A stretch of DNA of 12,842 nt from assembly GCA_029548715.1 (NCBI GenBank), contig JAKPMW010000125.1, positions 1 to 12,842 of the forward strand, given 5' to 3'. The stretch's first letter is position 1. Every line of letters begins with the position of its first letter. Origin of the DNA: Spirochaetota bacterium (GTDB lineage: Bacteria > Spirochaetota > JAGLSM01 > JAKPMW01). Position numbers and translations under genes: made by a program. Shown in pieces: positions 5,859 through 12,842 of the stretch. The notes below the pieces were generated by a model. The model made no database searches. It was not told the origin of the DNA and saw only the letters and a program-made list of their open reading frames with translations.

Positions 5859-7769
5859 ATGCAGACAGATCTCCTCCCAGAGGATGAGAATATCCTTGAT
5901 CATCCGTCTCTCTCCCATCAGTTGATAGCCTATATCGGAAACAAGCGGCGTCTCTTGCCCCTGATCGCGCGGGCGATCAGGGCATGCGGAGCTGATGGGG
6001 TTTCTCCGGATGAAGACGGGGTACGCCCGCTCTTTGTGGATTTCTTTGCCGGGAGCGGGGCTGTCTCCCGGCTGGGAAAGCTGCTTGGATATCACGTTAT
6101 CGCCAACGATTGGGAAGAATACTCGTGGATTCTCAATGAAGCATTTCTTGTCACCAACAGGGACGAGCTGGGCAGCCTGTTTTCGCGGCATGGCGGAATC
6201 GCCGGGGTACGCGATCTGCTCAATACACTCAGCCAGCCTGATGAGCATGACCGGCTGATCAGCCGGTTGTATGCTCCTGCCTCGACCGAGGAAGCCGATC
6301 CTGAGCATGAGCGGATGTTTTACACTGCGGAAAACGCCCGCAGGATTGATGCCATCAGGGGCTGGATCGAGCGGGAGTATCCCGGGGAGATTCTTGACGA
6401 GCAGGCAGCGCGAGAAAAACGGTTGCTGCTGGGCCTTTTGCTGTATGAGGCGGCGACGCATTCCAATACTTCTGGAGTCTTCAAGGCCTATCACAGCGGG
6501 TTTGGCGGACGGGGCGGGGATGCGCTGACGCGGATCATGGGTCGGGTCGAACTTGAGATGCCGGTCCTGACGAACGGCTCGGCCGAGGCTTCTCGCGAGG
6601 ATGCCCTCGCCCTGGCAGCCCGGCTGGCGCGGCAGAAGCGGATGATCCGGATTGCCTATCTTGATCCTCCCTACAACCAGCACCAGTATGGATCAAACTA
6701 CCACCTCCTCAACACGATCTCCCGGTTTGACAGACCGAAGATATCAGTCCGGCCGCGAGCAGAGGATGGAAAGCGTTGTGACAAGGCCGGGATCAGGCGG
6801 GACTGGGTCAAAACCCGCTCGCCCTTTTGCAGTCGGGCTGCGGCCGAAGATGCCTTTGCCAGGCTTGTAGAGACTATTCAGGCTGAGCACATCCTGGTTT
6901 CATACAGTACCGAGGGAATGATCCCGATTCACAGGATGGTCGATATTCTTGGAGAGCGGGGCCGTCTCGAGATTGTCCTTGCCGAGTACACTCGCTATCG
7001 GGGGGGGAAACAGGCCCTGACGACGACCACCAGCAATATCGAGTTTGTCCTGATTGCGCATACCGGTGAAGTCAACAGCGAGGAGGATACCCGCAGGGTT
7101 CTTCAGACGATCGGTATCTCGCAACTGCAGACCCTTGTCAAGCGTGCTGTCAGTCCGGCTGCCCTGCTGGACGCAGGATACGAGGTGAGGGGATTTGCGC
7201 GGCTTGACCATGGTCTTGTCTTTGAGCGCCGGATGGACTCTGGTCTGACTGTTCAGGTAAGCGTCAATGACTTCAAACATATCGCCGCCTGCAGGTTCTT
7301 TTCCGGTGGTGAAGAAGTTCAGCCCGGAGATATGGCCGAGGCCAGGTTTTCGGCGGTCCTTGCCGAAATCACGAGTCTGACCTCACGAACCCGGGAGGAG
7401 GAGCTTGAGGTGACCATGCACTGGGTGCGCTATCTTTTGGATACCGGTGAGATTGAGCGTCTCGTCCAGCCGATGAGCGAGATTCCCCTTCTTCTCAAGA
7501 AATTCAATGACAGCACAGCGTACCAGGCATCGCTGGAGTATCTGGGCAAGGTACTCGAGCTGGCGGGAGAGATGCAGCGGTCAGCCCGGCCCGGAGATCT
7601 GCGGTTCGCACGACGGTACCAGCGTTTTGCCGGACAGCTCGCCATGATCGCCCGGCGCAAACTGGCGGTTGCCTCCCGGGACGACAGTGATGTGTTGCGC
7701 CATCTCAGGGAATGTGTCCGGGAGCGCAGTCGTCTGATGGATGCAGTGTCTGCAGCAGGTGGCAGCTGA
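5859..7769 (+). CDS. D12-class (alpha) adenine-specific DNA methyltransferase with long C-terminal extension
   Basis: A 636-aa protein. Residues 1-~400 form an N6-adenine methyltransferase: motif X-like YIGNKRRLLPLI near residues 25-36, SAM-binding motif I FVDFFAGSG (59-67), and catalytic motif IV DPPY (269-272) followed by NQHQYGSNYHLLNTI. The ~200 residues between motifs I and IV hold the target-recognition region, the alpha-class order. D12 enzymes are usually 260-300 aa, so the last ~235 residues are extra; they are alpha-helical and charged, contain 'TSLTSRTREEELEVTMHWVRYLLDTG', and match no domain I recognise. No restriction endonuclease gene is adjacent, so it may be an orphan methylase, or the extension could carry another activity. 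The Shine-Dalgarno is weak, but this ATG is the only one leaving motif X intact. Recognition sequence unknown. Confidence 0.93.
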   Translation: MQTDLLPEDENILDHPSLSHQLIAYIGNKRRLLPLIARAIRACGADGVSPDEDGVRPLFVDFFAGSGAVSRLGKLLGYHVIANDWEEYSWILNEAFLVTNRDELGSLFSRHGGIAGVRDLLNTLSQPDEHDRLISRLYAPASTEEADPEHERMFYTAENARRIDAIRGWIEREYPGEILDEQAAREKRLLLGLLLYEAATHSNTSGVFKAYHSGFGGRGGDALTRIMGRVELEMPVLTNGSAEASREDALALAARLARQKRMIRIAYLDPPYNQHQYGSNYHLLNTISRFDRPKISVRPRAEDGKRCDKAGIRRDWVKTRSPFCSRAAAEDAFARLVETIQAEHILVSYSTEGMIPIHRMVDILGERGRLEIVLAEYTRYRGGKQALTTTTSNIEFVLIAHTGEVNSEEDTRRVLQTIGISQLQTLVKRAVSPAALLDAGYEVRGFARLDHGLVFERRMDSGLTVQVSVNDFKHIAACRFFSGGEEVQPGDMAEARFSAVLAEITSLTSRTREEELEVTMHWVRYLLDTGEIERLVQPMSEIPLLLKKFNDSTAYQASLEYLGKVLELAGEMQRSARPGDLRFARRYQRFAGQLAMIARRKLAVASRDDSDVLRHLRECVRERSRLMDAVSAAGGS

Positions 7770-7883
7770 CGGACCCGGTGTTTTTGGTGAAGCGACTCCA
7801 GTCCCGGGATTGGCGCCAGTGTTCGTGATAGTATGCCGGCACCCGCGAAGGTGTGTTCGCAAGCTCTGTGGATGGTTTATATC

Positions 7884-7907
7884 CGGGACGTGATCCCGTG
7901 CATTTTT
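7884..7907 (+). terminator. Small hairpin with nearby T-run downstream of the methyltransferase
   Basis: CGGGA (7884-7888) and TCCCG (7894-7898) pair around CGTGA, and TTTTT follows at 7903-7907 after a 4-nt gap. It could end the methyltransferase transcript. The gap and short stem make this a weak call. Confidence 0.3.
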
Positions 7908-7912
7908 ATGGC

Positions 7913-7918
7913 TATACT
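7913..7918 (+). promoter_or_regulatory. Possible -10 box for the lapA-CPBP pair
   Basis: TATACT lies 44 nt before the ATG of the LapA-like gene. A matching -35 box at 17 bp is poor (GTGATC), so the promoter is either weak, activator-dependent or wrongly assigned. Confidence 0.3.
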
Positions 7919-7961
7919 TAGGATGGGCCAGAGCCCGTAATACTCGGTATGGAGAACAACG

Positions 7962-8153
7962 ATGCAGACACGAATGATCATGGGCATTGTCCTCGCAGTG
8001 TGTGCCGTCATTTTTATCGCGCAGAACATGTCTCGGATTGATTTGAATATTCTTTTTTTCACGTTTAGTTCACCGGCATTGATTTTTTACATTATCCTCC
8101 TCGGGATCGGATTTGCTCTTGGTATCCTGGTCAAGAGCAAGAATAAGCACTGA
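7962..8153 (+). CDS. LapA-domain (DUF1049) small membrane protein
   Basis: A 63-aa protein with two hydrophobic helices, about residues 6-21 and 39-57, joined by a short segment carrying 'FIAQNMSRIDLNILFF'. The pattern F-x-x-Q-N followed by a V/I-rich strand, and a second helix 'IILLGIGFALGILV', is the LapA/YciS signature. In E. coli LapA takes part in lipopolysaccharide-assembly regulation with LapB, but these small domains occur widely and the role here is not known. GGAGA lies 7 nt before the ATG. The stop overlaps the next start by one base (TGATG), so it is translationally coupled to the membrane protease gene. Confidence 0.82.
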   Translation: MQTRMIMGIVLAVCAVIFIAQNMSRIDLNILFFTFSSPALIFYIILLGIGFALGILVKSKNKH

Positions 8154-8986
8154 TGCGTATTCCCCTGGTTTTTGCGCTTGTCCTCTGGCTGATTTTGCTG
8201 GCCGGTGTGTACGGGACTGCCCTTGTGTTTCCCCCTGCCTGGGCCCTGCCCCTTACCCAGCTTCTTATGCTGGGAGGGGCGTTTATTGGCGCCCGGTTTT
8301 TGCTGCCTGGGCGCGAGGGGACGCCGGTACTGCGCCGGCTGTCCTGGACAGGGCAACCTCCGGCTGAGGTCGCCCTGGCTGGCGTGGCCGCGTTTTTGCT
8401 TTTGCCGGGGATGCAGATGATCTTCGACAGGATGTTCAGGCTCTTTCCAGGGTACGCCGAATATGTGGCCAGCCAGCAGGCGGTACTCGGCAGTGACAGT
8501 CTTGGCCTGGGATACGGCTTTCTCCTCGTCACAATCGTGGTACTCCCTGCCCTCTGCGAGGAGTTCCTGTTTCGGGGGTATCTTTCGTCAGCCCTCAGGG
8601 CCTCAGGCTTTGGCGTATCTGCGACCGTCATGCTGGGAGGATTGCTCTTCGGACTCTTTCACCTTGACCCCTGGCGCCTGATTCCGGTGTCCATTTTGGG
8701 GATGATCATGGTCTGGCTGGTCGAGACCGGGGGCAGTCTCCTGGCCGGGATGGCGTTTCACTTTGTCAATAACGGAATCGTGTTTCTCGGGTCGGTGCTG
8801 GCTGCCAGCAGTCCCAATGCCGGACTGGACAATGCCGATATATCATTGGGCCAGGTCTTTTTCTCGGGGACCCTTTTTGCTCTCGGTGTGCTTGCCCTTG
8901 TGTCCTACGCCCGGCGGGCCGGGGTCAGAAGATCGAAAGCGCCGAGCCGCGCTTCGGTTGCTGGTCAGCCAGGTAGTGGTTGGTGA
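8153..8986 (+). CDS. CPBP family intramembrane metalloprotease (CAAX protease-like, Abi)
   Basis: A 277-aa multi-spanning membrane protein. All three CPBP motifs are intact: EExxxR as E136-E137...R141 (CEEFLFRG), FxxxH as F166...H170 (FGLFH), and HxxxN as H203...N207 (HFVNN). These Glu/His residues bind the metal in Rce1-type glutamate proteases. Family members process membrane peptides, regulators or bacteriocins; the substrate here is unknown. The gene is coupled to the LapA-like gene by a TGATG overlap. Its last 62 nt overlap, on the opposite strand, the 3' end of the next lipoprotein gene, so its basic tail (RRAGVRRSKAPSR...) is encoded antisense to another protein. Confidence 0.93.
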   Translation: MRIPLVFALVLWLILLAGVYGTALVFPPAWALPLTQLLMLGGAFIGARFLLPGREGTPVLRRLSWTGQPPAEVALAGVAAFLLLPGMQMIFDRMFRLFPGYAEYVASQQAVLGSDSLGLGYGFLLVTIVVLPALCEEFLFRGYLSSALRASGFGVSATVMLGGLLFGLFHLDPWRLIPVSILGMIMVWLVETGGSLLAGMAFHFVNNGIVFLGSVLAASSPNAGLDNADISLGQVFFSGTLFALGVLALVSYARRAGVRRSKAPSRASVAGQPGSGW

Positions 8987-9356
8987 GAAAGTGTGTGATG
9001 GCCGGGCGCAGGTTTGGGCGCTCAGCGGCCTGTTTAAGATGCTGATTCCAGTCTGACTGGTAGACCGGAAAGCGCCTGGCCTCGCCCGATTGTTCCTGGT
9101 ACAGCAATGCGGTTTCAAGGATGCAATTCGGTGTCACCTTGAGAAAAATGATGCCATCCTCCGCCTTGATACTGAGCAGGTACCCGGCGAGCTGTTCCTG
9201 ATCGCTGATGCGGAAGAGGGTGTAGTGATCCTCACTGCGGGTTGAATACCCGGCAGCCTGGGGGTAGAGCTCGTCGCGGACAATGTACTCGGGCGGGAGT
9301 CCACAGGAGACCAAGACGGAGAGGCTTGCAAGCACAAGAAGGATTGTTGTTTTCAT
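8925..9356 (-). CDS. Small lipoprotein of unknown function
   Basis: A 143-aa protein with a clear type II signal peptide: Lys near the N-terminus, hydrophobic stretch, lipobox LVSC (Cys18). The mature part is mixed alpha/beta, with 'HYTLFRISDQEQLAGYLLSIKAEDGIIFLKV' in the middle and a helical C-terminus; I recognise no family. No good Shine-Dalgarno precedes the ATG, but this start gives the only complete signal peptide. It is preceded by a likely promoter (9454-9426) that overlaps the divergent tRNA promoter. The 3' end overlaps the CPBP protease gene by 62 nt. Being a real gene is supported by the signal peptide and length; function unknown. Confidence 0.75.
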   Translation of the reverse strand: MKTTILLVLASLSVLVSCGLPPEYIVRDELYPQAAGYSTRSEDHYTLFRISDQEQLAGYLLSIKAEDGIIFLKVTPNCILETALLYQEQSGEARRFPVYQSDWNQHLKQAAERPNLRPAITHFLTNHYLADQQPKRGSALSIF

Positions 9357-9415
9357 GTCTACAAGCTAACATCTCTGAGTCCGGGTGAAAATCGTCATAC
9401 ATGGGTCGTTTTGTC

Positions 9416-9444
9416 TTGTTTTTCCAATATATGCTGCATATATT
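9416..9444 (+). promoter_or_regulatory. Sigma70-type promoter of the tRNA transcript
   Basis: -35 TTGTTT (9416-9421), 17-bp spacer, -10 TATATT (9439-9444). Predicted transcription start ~9451, about 8 nt before the mature 5' end of tRNA-fMet. The -10 box lies in the right arm of a 19-bp palindrome (9426-9444). Confidence 0.7.
9426..9444. repeat. 19-bp palindrome spanning both divergent -10 boxes
   Basis: AATATATGC-T-GCATATATT is a perfect dyad with 9-bp arms and a 1-bp centre. Part of its symmetry follows from two identical -10 boxes facing each other. The added GC core (ATGC/GCAT) is not required by that and could mark an operator. Confidence 0.5.
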
Positions 9445-9454
9445 TCAGTCACAA
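9426..9454 (-). promoter_or_regulatory. Divergent sigma70-type promoter for the small lipoprotein
   Basis: On the minus strand: -35 TTGTGA (9454-9449), 17-bp spacer, -10 TATATT (9431-9426). It would give a ~60-nt leader before the lipoprotein ATG at 9356. Its -10 and spacer occupy the same DNA as the tRNA promoter, so both cannot be bound by polymerase at once. Confidence 0.5.
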
Positions 9455-9458
9455 TCGA

Positions 9459-9531
<73 letters not shown>

Positions 9532-9544
9532 AACAACCGCTCAC

Positions 9545-9616
9545 GGCGGCGTAGCTCAGCGGTAGAGCAGTGGAATCATAATCCATTGGTCCGGGGTTCA
9601 AATCCCTGCGCCGCTA
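9545..9616 (+). tRNA. tRNA with CAU anticodon, most likely elongator tRNA-Met
   Basis: Acceptor GGCGGCG with CGCCGCT (G1:U72) and A73; D-arm GCTC...GAGC; anticodon arm GTGGA-ATCATAA-TCCAT; T-arm CGGGG-TTCAAAT-CCCTG. CCA is not encoded. The GGCGGyGTAGCTCAG start and CCGCTA end resemble Bacillus elongator tRNA-Met. A lysidine-modified tRNA-Ile2 also carries CAU and cannot be strictly excluded. Only 13 nt separate it from tRNA-fMet, so both come from one precursor. Confidence 0.9.
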
Positions 9617-9617
9617 C

Positions 9618-9651
9618 ACCGTTTCCCTCGTCGGGGAGACGGTTTTTTTTT
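9618..9651 (+). terminator. Rho-independent terminator of the tRNA pair
   Basis: ACCGTTTCCC pairs with GGGAGACGGT over 10 bp (one G-U) around a ~6-nt loop and runs into nine T's (9643-9651). It begins 2 nt after the second tRNA, and the following methyltransferase Shine-Dalgarno starts 9 nt after it. Confidence 0.92.
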
Positions 9652-9671
9652 GCCTGGACGGAGGAAGCAGG

Positions 9672-10877
9672 ATGTATACCTGGCATGTCAGTACAGCCTT
9701 CGGTCTCGAATCCGTGGTCGGGTCCGAACTCACAGCCCTTGGGATCGAAAACGCGGGTGTCGGCAACGGGATGCTCGAAGTCCGGGGGGATGCGACGGTA
9801 TTGGCCCGGATGCAGTTGTGGTTGCGCTGTGCCGAGCGGATCTCGCTGGTTCTGGACCGGTTTTTGGCCCGGGATTTTGATGATCTTTTTGAAGGAATCA
9901 TCAACATTCCCTGGGAAGATGTTGTACCCTGGGATGCCCGGATCCTGATTGTTTGCCCGCTGGCGGCCAATGCCACGATCAACAGCGCACGCAGTGCCCA
10001 GGCTATCACGAAAAAGGCAATTGTCGAACGGCTCAAGCGGGGTACCGGGCGGCGGGTTTTTCCGGAAACCGGGGAGGCCTATTCAATCACGGTTGATATC
10101 TCGGCTGATACGGCGACGGTCCTGCTTGATGCCTGCGGAGACGGGTTGCACCGGCGTGGATACCGGATCGAACCTGGTGTTGCTCCTGTGCGCGAAACGA
10201 CAGCGGCAGCTATGGTCTTGCTGTCGGGCTGGGTCGGCCTGCCGGGTGCCGACGGAGTTTTGCGCAGACCTGGCAGTATGGCCGATGGTGAGATTCTGTG
10301 GGATCCCTGCTGCGGCTCGGGTACCATCGCCATTGAGGCGGCCATGCTGGCGGCAGATATTGCACCGGGTCTGATGCGGTATTTCGCCAGCGAGACCTGG
10401 GGTTTTTTGGATACGACTGTTTTTGAACGCGAGCGGGCCAGTGCCAAGGAGCGGGCCGTGGCGGGGATCGACAAACCGGCCCCCGTTGTGCGGGCCAGTG
10501 ACCTCAGCCCGCAGGCGATTTCGGCGGCTGACGGGAATATGCGCCGTGCCGGTGTCGCCGGGCGGATCAAACTCTTCAAGGCCGATGTCATGGAGATGGC
10601 AGATCCCGCTGTTCCCGCATTGATATTGACCAATCCACCGTATGGTGAGCGGCTTGGTGATGATGAGGAAGCCGCGCAGATGGCTGTCGGGATGTTTGAC
10701 CGTTTGCGAACGTTTGGCAACCCGTGGCGTTGCGGGATGTTGACACCCAACCGCGAGATCAATACCGTTGTCGGAATGCGCTATCGCAAAAACCGCAAGC
10801 TGTACAACGGGAAACTCTGTGTCTGGCTCTGCTGGTTTGACGGGAGAGATGCAGAGGAGACAGAGTCGCAGGGTTGA
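9672..10877 (+). CDS. THUMP-domain class I SAM-dependent rRNA N2-guanine methyltransferase (RlmL N-half/YpsC family)
   Basis: A 401-aa RNA methyltransferase. The N-terminal ~170 residues form the ferredoxin-like plus THUMP RNA-binding region, opening 'VSTAFGLESVVGSEL' and ending with 'TVLLDACGDGLHRRGYR', a junction typical of the UPF0020 family. The catalytic domain has SAM motif I DPCCGSGT (211-218) and motif IV NPPYGERLGD (NPPY 321-324), with 'RKNRKLYNGKLCVWL' at the C-terminus. E. coli RlmL makes m2G2445 in 23S rRNA with a second fused domain (RlmK) that is absent here, as in YpsC-type single-domain proteins. GGAGG (9660-9664) lies 7 nt before the ATG. It immediately follows the tRNA terminator, so expression needs read-through or a promoter I could not find. 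Confidence 0.92.
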   Translation: MYTWHVSTAFGLESVVGSELTALGIENAGVGNGMLEVRGDATVLARMQLWLRCAERISLVLDRFLARDFDDLFEGIINIPWEDVVPWDARILIVCPLAANATINSARSAQAITKKAIVERLKRGTGRRVFPETGEAYSITVDISADTATVLLDACGDGLHRRGYRIEPGVAPVRETTAAAMVLLSGWVGLPGADGVLRRPGSMADGEILWDPCCGSGTIAIEAAMLAADIAPGLMRYFASETWGFLDTTVFERERASAKERAVAGIDKPAPVVRASDLSPQAISAADGNMRRAGVAGRIKLFKADVMEMADPAVPALILTNPPYGERLGDDEEAAQMAVGMFDRLRTFGNPWRCGMLTPNREINTVVGMRYRKNRKLYNGKLCVWLCWFDGRDAEETESQG

Positions 10878-10914
10878 TGTGATCCTTTGACGGGAGACCG
10901 CTTTGGGCCCGGGC

Positions 10915-10950
10915 ACAAAAAACCGCCGGTGTGTACTCCGGCGGTTTTTT
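10915..10950. terminator. Bidirectional rho-independent terminator
   Basis: AACCGCCGG (10921-10929) pairs with CCGGCGGTT (10938-10946) around an 8-nt loop, flanked by an A-run on the left and T-run on the right. It lies between the converging methyltransferase (stop 10877) and lipoprotein (stop 10991) genes and can serve both. Confidence 0.93.
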
Positions 10951-10990
10951 GTTGCCTGCGTACAGCGGCGGGCTGGGTACAACGGTTTTC

Positions 10991-11863
10991 TTACTGGATA
11001 GAGGTGTAGGTATCTCCGAACGACAGGGTGACACTTTTTTCCGAGGTAATCCCGGGGGTAAAGCTGACAGAGGCAGCCGTGGCTGTCGAGTTGCCATTGG
11101 CATAGACTCCACAAAACTCCGTACCGCTGTCAAAATTCTTGTTTCCATTGCTGTCAAACCAGGCAGCCAGCCAGACCTTTTCGTTGGTCAGTCCCGAGAT
11201 GACGAAGGTCCGGGTTTTGCTTTGCACGTATGACAGATTGGTTATGAATGATGCCGAAAAATTGGTGCTCCCGAAGACGGCGATTGCCAGACGGTTGGTT
11301 GCTTGAGCCTCAAGTGCACCGCTATAGGTCACGCTGGCCCTGAGGGTGCCGGTCTGGTAGAGGTAATTCGGGCTGACGCCCATGGCAAAGGCATTGGTTG
11401 TCGATCCGCCATACACTTTTGCTGCACTGAGATTGGTCAGCACCAGGGCGTTCTGGTATGTGACAAAGGGTTCACGGATATCAAGGGTTGCATTGTTGTT
11501 ACGGTCGTGCCAGGCAAGGATATAGACCGGACTTGCGGTGATGTTGGTCAGGACAAGCAGCAGGCTGTTGGTGGACGTAAAGGCATGATTTGTGACGGCA
11601 AGGGCAGGGGACCCGTCAGCATTGGTGTTGGTGTAGACTGCAAGGCGTAGCGGGCTGGTCCCTGACACGATGATATTGGTACTTGCCGAGAGGGTCAGGG
11701 AGAGCGTTGCCGGGTTGTCGGCGGAGGCGAAGAAGAAGTTTGAAATCCCCTCACCTTCGGTCGAGCATGCCACGAGTACAGGCAGCAGCAGGCAGACAGC
11801 GGCAATCAGCAGAAGATGCCGCCTTGTGTGCATTGTTATGGACAGCTTGATTGTACAGCGCAT
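10991..11863 (-). CDS. Lipoprotein with two tandem beta-rich repeats and EF-hand-like calcium loops
   Basis: A 290-aa predicted lipoprotein. The start at 11863 follows GGAGGA with a 8-9-nt gap; the next Met (residue 11) is less well placed. Lipobox LVAC (Cys33). The mature protein is Thr/Ser/Asn/Ala-rich and built from two similar ~85-residue units (about 50-135 and 172-252). Each ends in a hydrophobic strand with 'AW' followed by an Asp/Asn loop. Loop 1 is D120-x-N122-x-N124-x-T126-x-D128-x-x-E131, a full EF-hand spacing. Loop 2 is D237-x-N239-x-N241-x-x-x-D245 with E249. Beta-sandwich repeats with calcium loops are plausible and resemble surface or adhesion modules, but I recognise no family. 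It is 82 nt downstream of the beta-CASP nuclease gene on the same strand and ends at a bidirectional terminator. Confidence 0.88.
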   Translation of the reverse strand: MRCTIKLSITMHTRRHLLLIAAVCLLLPVLVACSTEGEGISNFFFASADNPATLSLTLSASTNIIVSGTSPLRLAVYTNTNADGSPALAVTNHAFTSTNSLLLVLTNITASPVYILAWHDRNNNATLDIREPFVTYQNALVLTNLSAAKVYGGSTTNAFAMGVSPNYLYQTGTLRASVTYSGALEAQATNRLAIAVFGSTNFSASFITNLSYVQSKTRTFVISGLTNEKVWLAAWFDSNGNKNFDSGTEFCGVYANGNSTATAASVSFTPGITSEKSVTLSFGDTYTSIQ

Positions 11864-11945
11864 GAGAATGTTCCTCCAAGGTACACGCCGGATGGGATGG
11901 CAGATCCGGACTCTCCAGCTTCAGGATATCCCGTTTGCAGATATT

Positions 11946-12842
11946 TTACGGCTTTTTTTTCTGCAGCTCGACGCGAAATTCCTCCAGCAGGTCATTCATG
12001 ACCGAGTTGAGTTTTTCCAAGACAGCCGATGCGAAGACGGCCTTTTCGCTTTCCTCACCCTGCTGTGATTCGAAACCGTCAAGGTATCCGTTGATTGTCT
12101 GCTGGATCTGGTTCCAGCGCTCGCGCTGCTCGCGGAATCCGGTATCAACCGGTGACTGCCGCCAGGTGATCGAGAGACCGTCCGGGACAAATTCGATCTC
12201 CGCCGACTCGTGCCATTCAGGGATGTGGGTATCCAGTCCCAGTTCGGTCTCGATGCTTGCGGCAAAGGCCTGGCTGGCCTCCGGATCACCATGGACCAGA
12301 AACACTGTCGGGCTGGACGCCTGGTAAAACTTGAGCCAGGACAGCATTTCGGCCGAATCGGCATGGGCCGAAAGGCCACCGATGGTGTGGATTCTGGCGT
12401 TGACCTGAAGGGTCTCGCCCAGGATGCTGACCTTTTTGGCTCCCTCGATGATGCGCCGGCCCAGGGTGCCTTCGGCCTGATAGCCGACAAAGAGGATGTG
12501 GCAGTTTTTCTGCCAGATGTTGTGCTTGAGGTGGTGCACGATGCGGCCTGCATCACACATCCCCGAAGCCGAGAGAATGATTTTGGGGCCGGGAACATCA
12601 TTCAGGGCCATTGAGTCATCGACTGACTCGGTAAAGTGAAGATCCGGCGTCCGCAGCGGATTTTTTCCCAGACGGACGTACTCAAGGGTTTTTTCGTCGT
12701 AGAGGTCCTTGTGCAGCTCGTAGATCCGGGTGACCTCGCGGGCCATCGGACTGTCGACGAAGACGGGCATGGCCGGGATGCTGTTGGACTGTGAAAGTTC
12801 AAAGAGGCGGTAGAGCATTTCCTGGGTGCGACCGACGGCAAA
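11946..12842 (-). CDS. Beta-CASP metallo-beta-lactamase-fold RNase, C-terminal part (COG1236/CPSF73-like), truncated by window edge
   Basis: The frame is open to the window edge; the visible ~298 residues begin 'FAVGRTQEMLYRLFEL', the standard entry to the beta-CASP domain. Seen in order: 'MPVFVDSPMA' (beta-CASP motif A Asp), 'IILSASGMCDAGRIVHHLKHN' region with the motif B His, 'GYQAEGTLGRRI', and 'IGGLSAHAD' with the motif C His, then 'VFLVHGDPEA'. These are the hallmarks of CPSF73/YSH1-type RNases that act as endo- or exonucleases in RNA maturation. The N-terminal HxHxDH zinc motif lies outside the window. The last ~40 residues are a charged helical tail (EKLNSVMNDLLEEF...) that could mediate oligomerisation. 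The stop is followed by 82 nt and a lipoprotein gene on the same strand. Confidence 0.93.
   Translation of the reverse strand, partial: FAVGRTQEMLYRLFELSQSNSIPAMPVFVDSPMAREVTRIYELHKDLYDEKTLEYVRLGKNPLRTPDLHFTESVDDSMALNDVPGPKIILSASGMCDAGRIVHHLKHNIWQKNCHILFVGYQAEGTLGRRIIEGAKKVSILGETLQVNARIHTIGGLSAHADSAEMLSWLKFYQASSPTVFLVHGDPEASQAFAASIETELGLDTHIPEWHESAEIEFVPDGLSITWRQSPVDTGFREQRERWNQIQQTINGYLDGFESQQGEESEKAVFASAVLEKLNSVMNDLLEEFRVELQKKKP

Noticed and set aside
5787..6683. Long - strand open frame (298 codons) opposite the DNA methyltransferase
   Set aside because: Antisense to the conserved motif X and motif I region, no signal peptide or domain, typical shadow of a GC-rich gene.
10083..11114. Long - strand open frame (343 codons) opposite the THUMP methyltransferase
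   Set aside because: It crosses the bidirectional terminator and lies antisense to a gene with clear motifs; composition is that of a high-GC shadow frame.

Overview
The window comes from a diderm (Gram-negative-type) bacterium: it encodes the C-terminal part of a TonB-dependent outer-membrane receptor and four lipoproteins with type II signal peptides. The mix of genes (many poorly conserved lipoproteins, a DUF503/YlxP protein, a single-gene THUMP methyltransferase, a beta-CASP nuclease, moderately high GC) would fit a free-living spirochaete, but this is an impression only; no 16S rRNA or phylum-specific marker is present.

Layout. (1) 1-2570: a likely vitamin B12 acquisition block. On + the 3' end of a BtuB-like TonB-dependent receptor overlaps by ATGA a beta-propeller lipoprotein resembling Bacteroides BtuG. 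Converging on - is a clear cobalamin (adenosylcobalamin-family) riboswitch that leads directly into a 172-aa lipoprotein of unknown family. The two transcripts meet at a strong hairpin. (2) 2568-5200, all -: a rhomboid protease, an NtrC-type sigma54-dependent response regulator and a CheY-like stand-alone receiver, closely spaced as an operon. No histidine kinase is visible. (3) 5325-7769, +: DUF503/YlxP protein, then a 636-aa D12-class adenine DNA methyltransferase with a ~235-aa unassigned C-terminal extension and no adjacent restriction gene. (4) 7962-8986, +: a LapA-like two-helix membrane protein whose stop overlaps the start of a CPBP (CAAX-protease family) membrane metalloprotease. The latter overlaps tail-to-tail with a - strand lipoprotein. 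(5) 9416-9651: a two-gene tRNA transcript, initiator tRNA-fMet then a second CAU tRNA (elongator Met most likely), with a good promoter and a strong terminator. The tRNA promoter overlaps a divergent promoter for the - strand lipoprotein, and a 19-bp palindrome covers both -10 boxes. (6) 9672-10877, +: THUMP-type RNA methyltransferase (RlmL N-half/YpsC family), closed by a bidirectional terminator. (7) 10991-12842, -: a lipoprotein with two tandem beta-rich repeats, each ending in an EF-hand-like calcium loop, downstream of the C-terminal part of a beta-CASP metallo-beta-lactamase-fold RNase that runs off the window.

The most promising novelty is the B12 block. A riboswitch of known ligand specificity gives a functional handle on an otherwise anonymous lipoprotein, and the convergent receptor plus propeller pair independently points to corrinoid uptake. 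The lipoprotein is a candidate new surface or periplasmic B12-binding or corrinoid-scavenging component.
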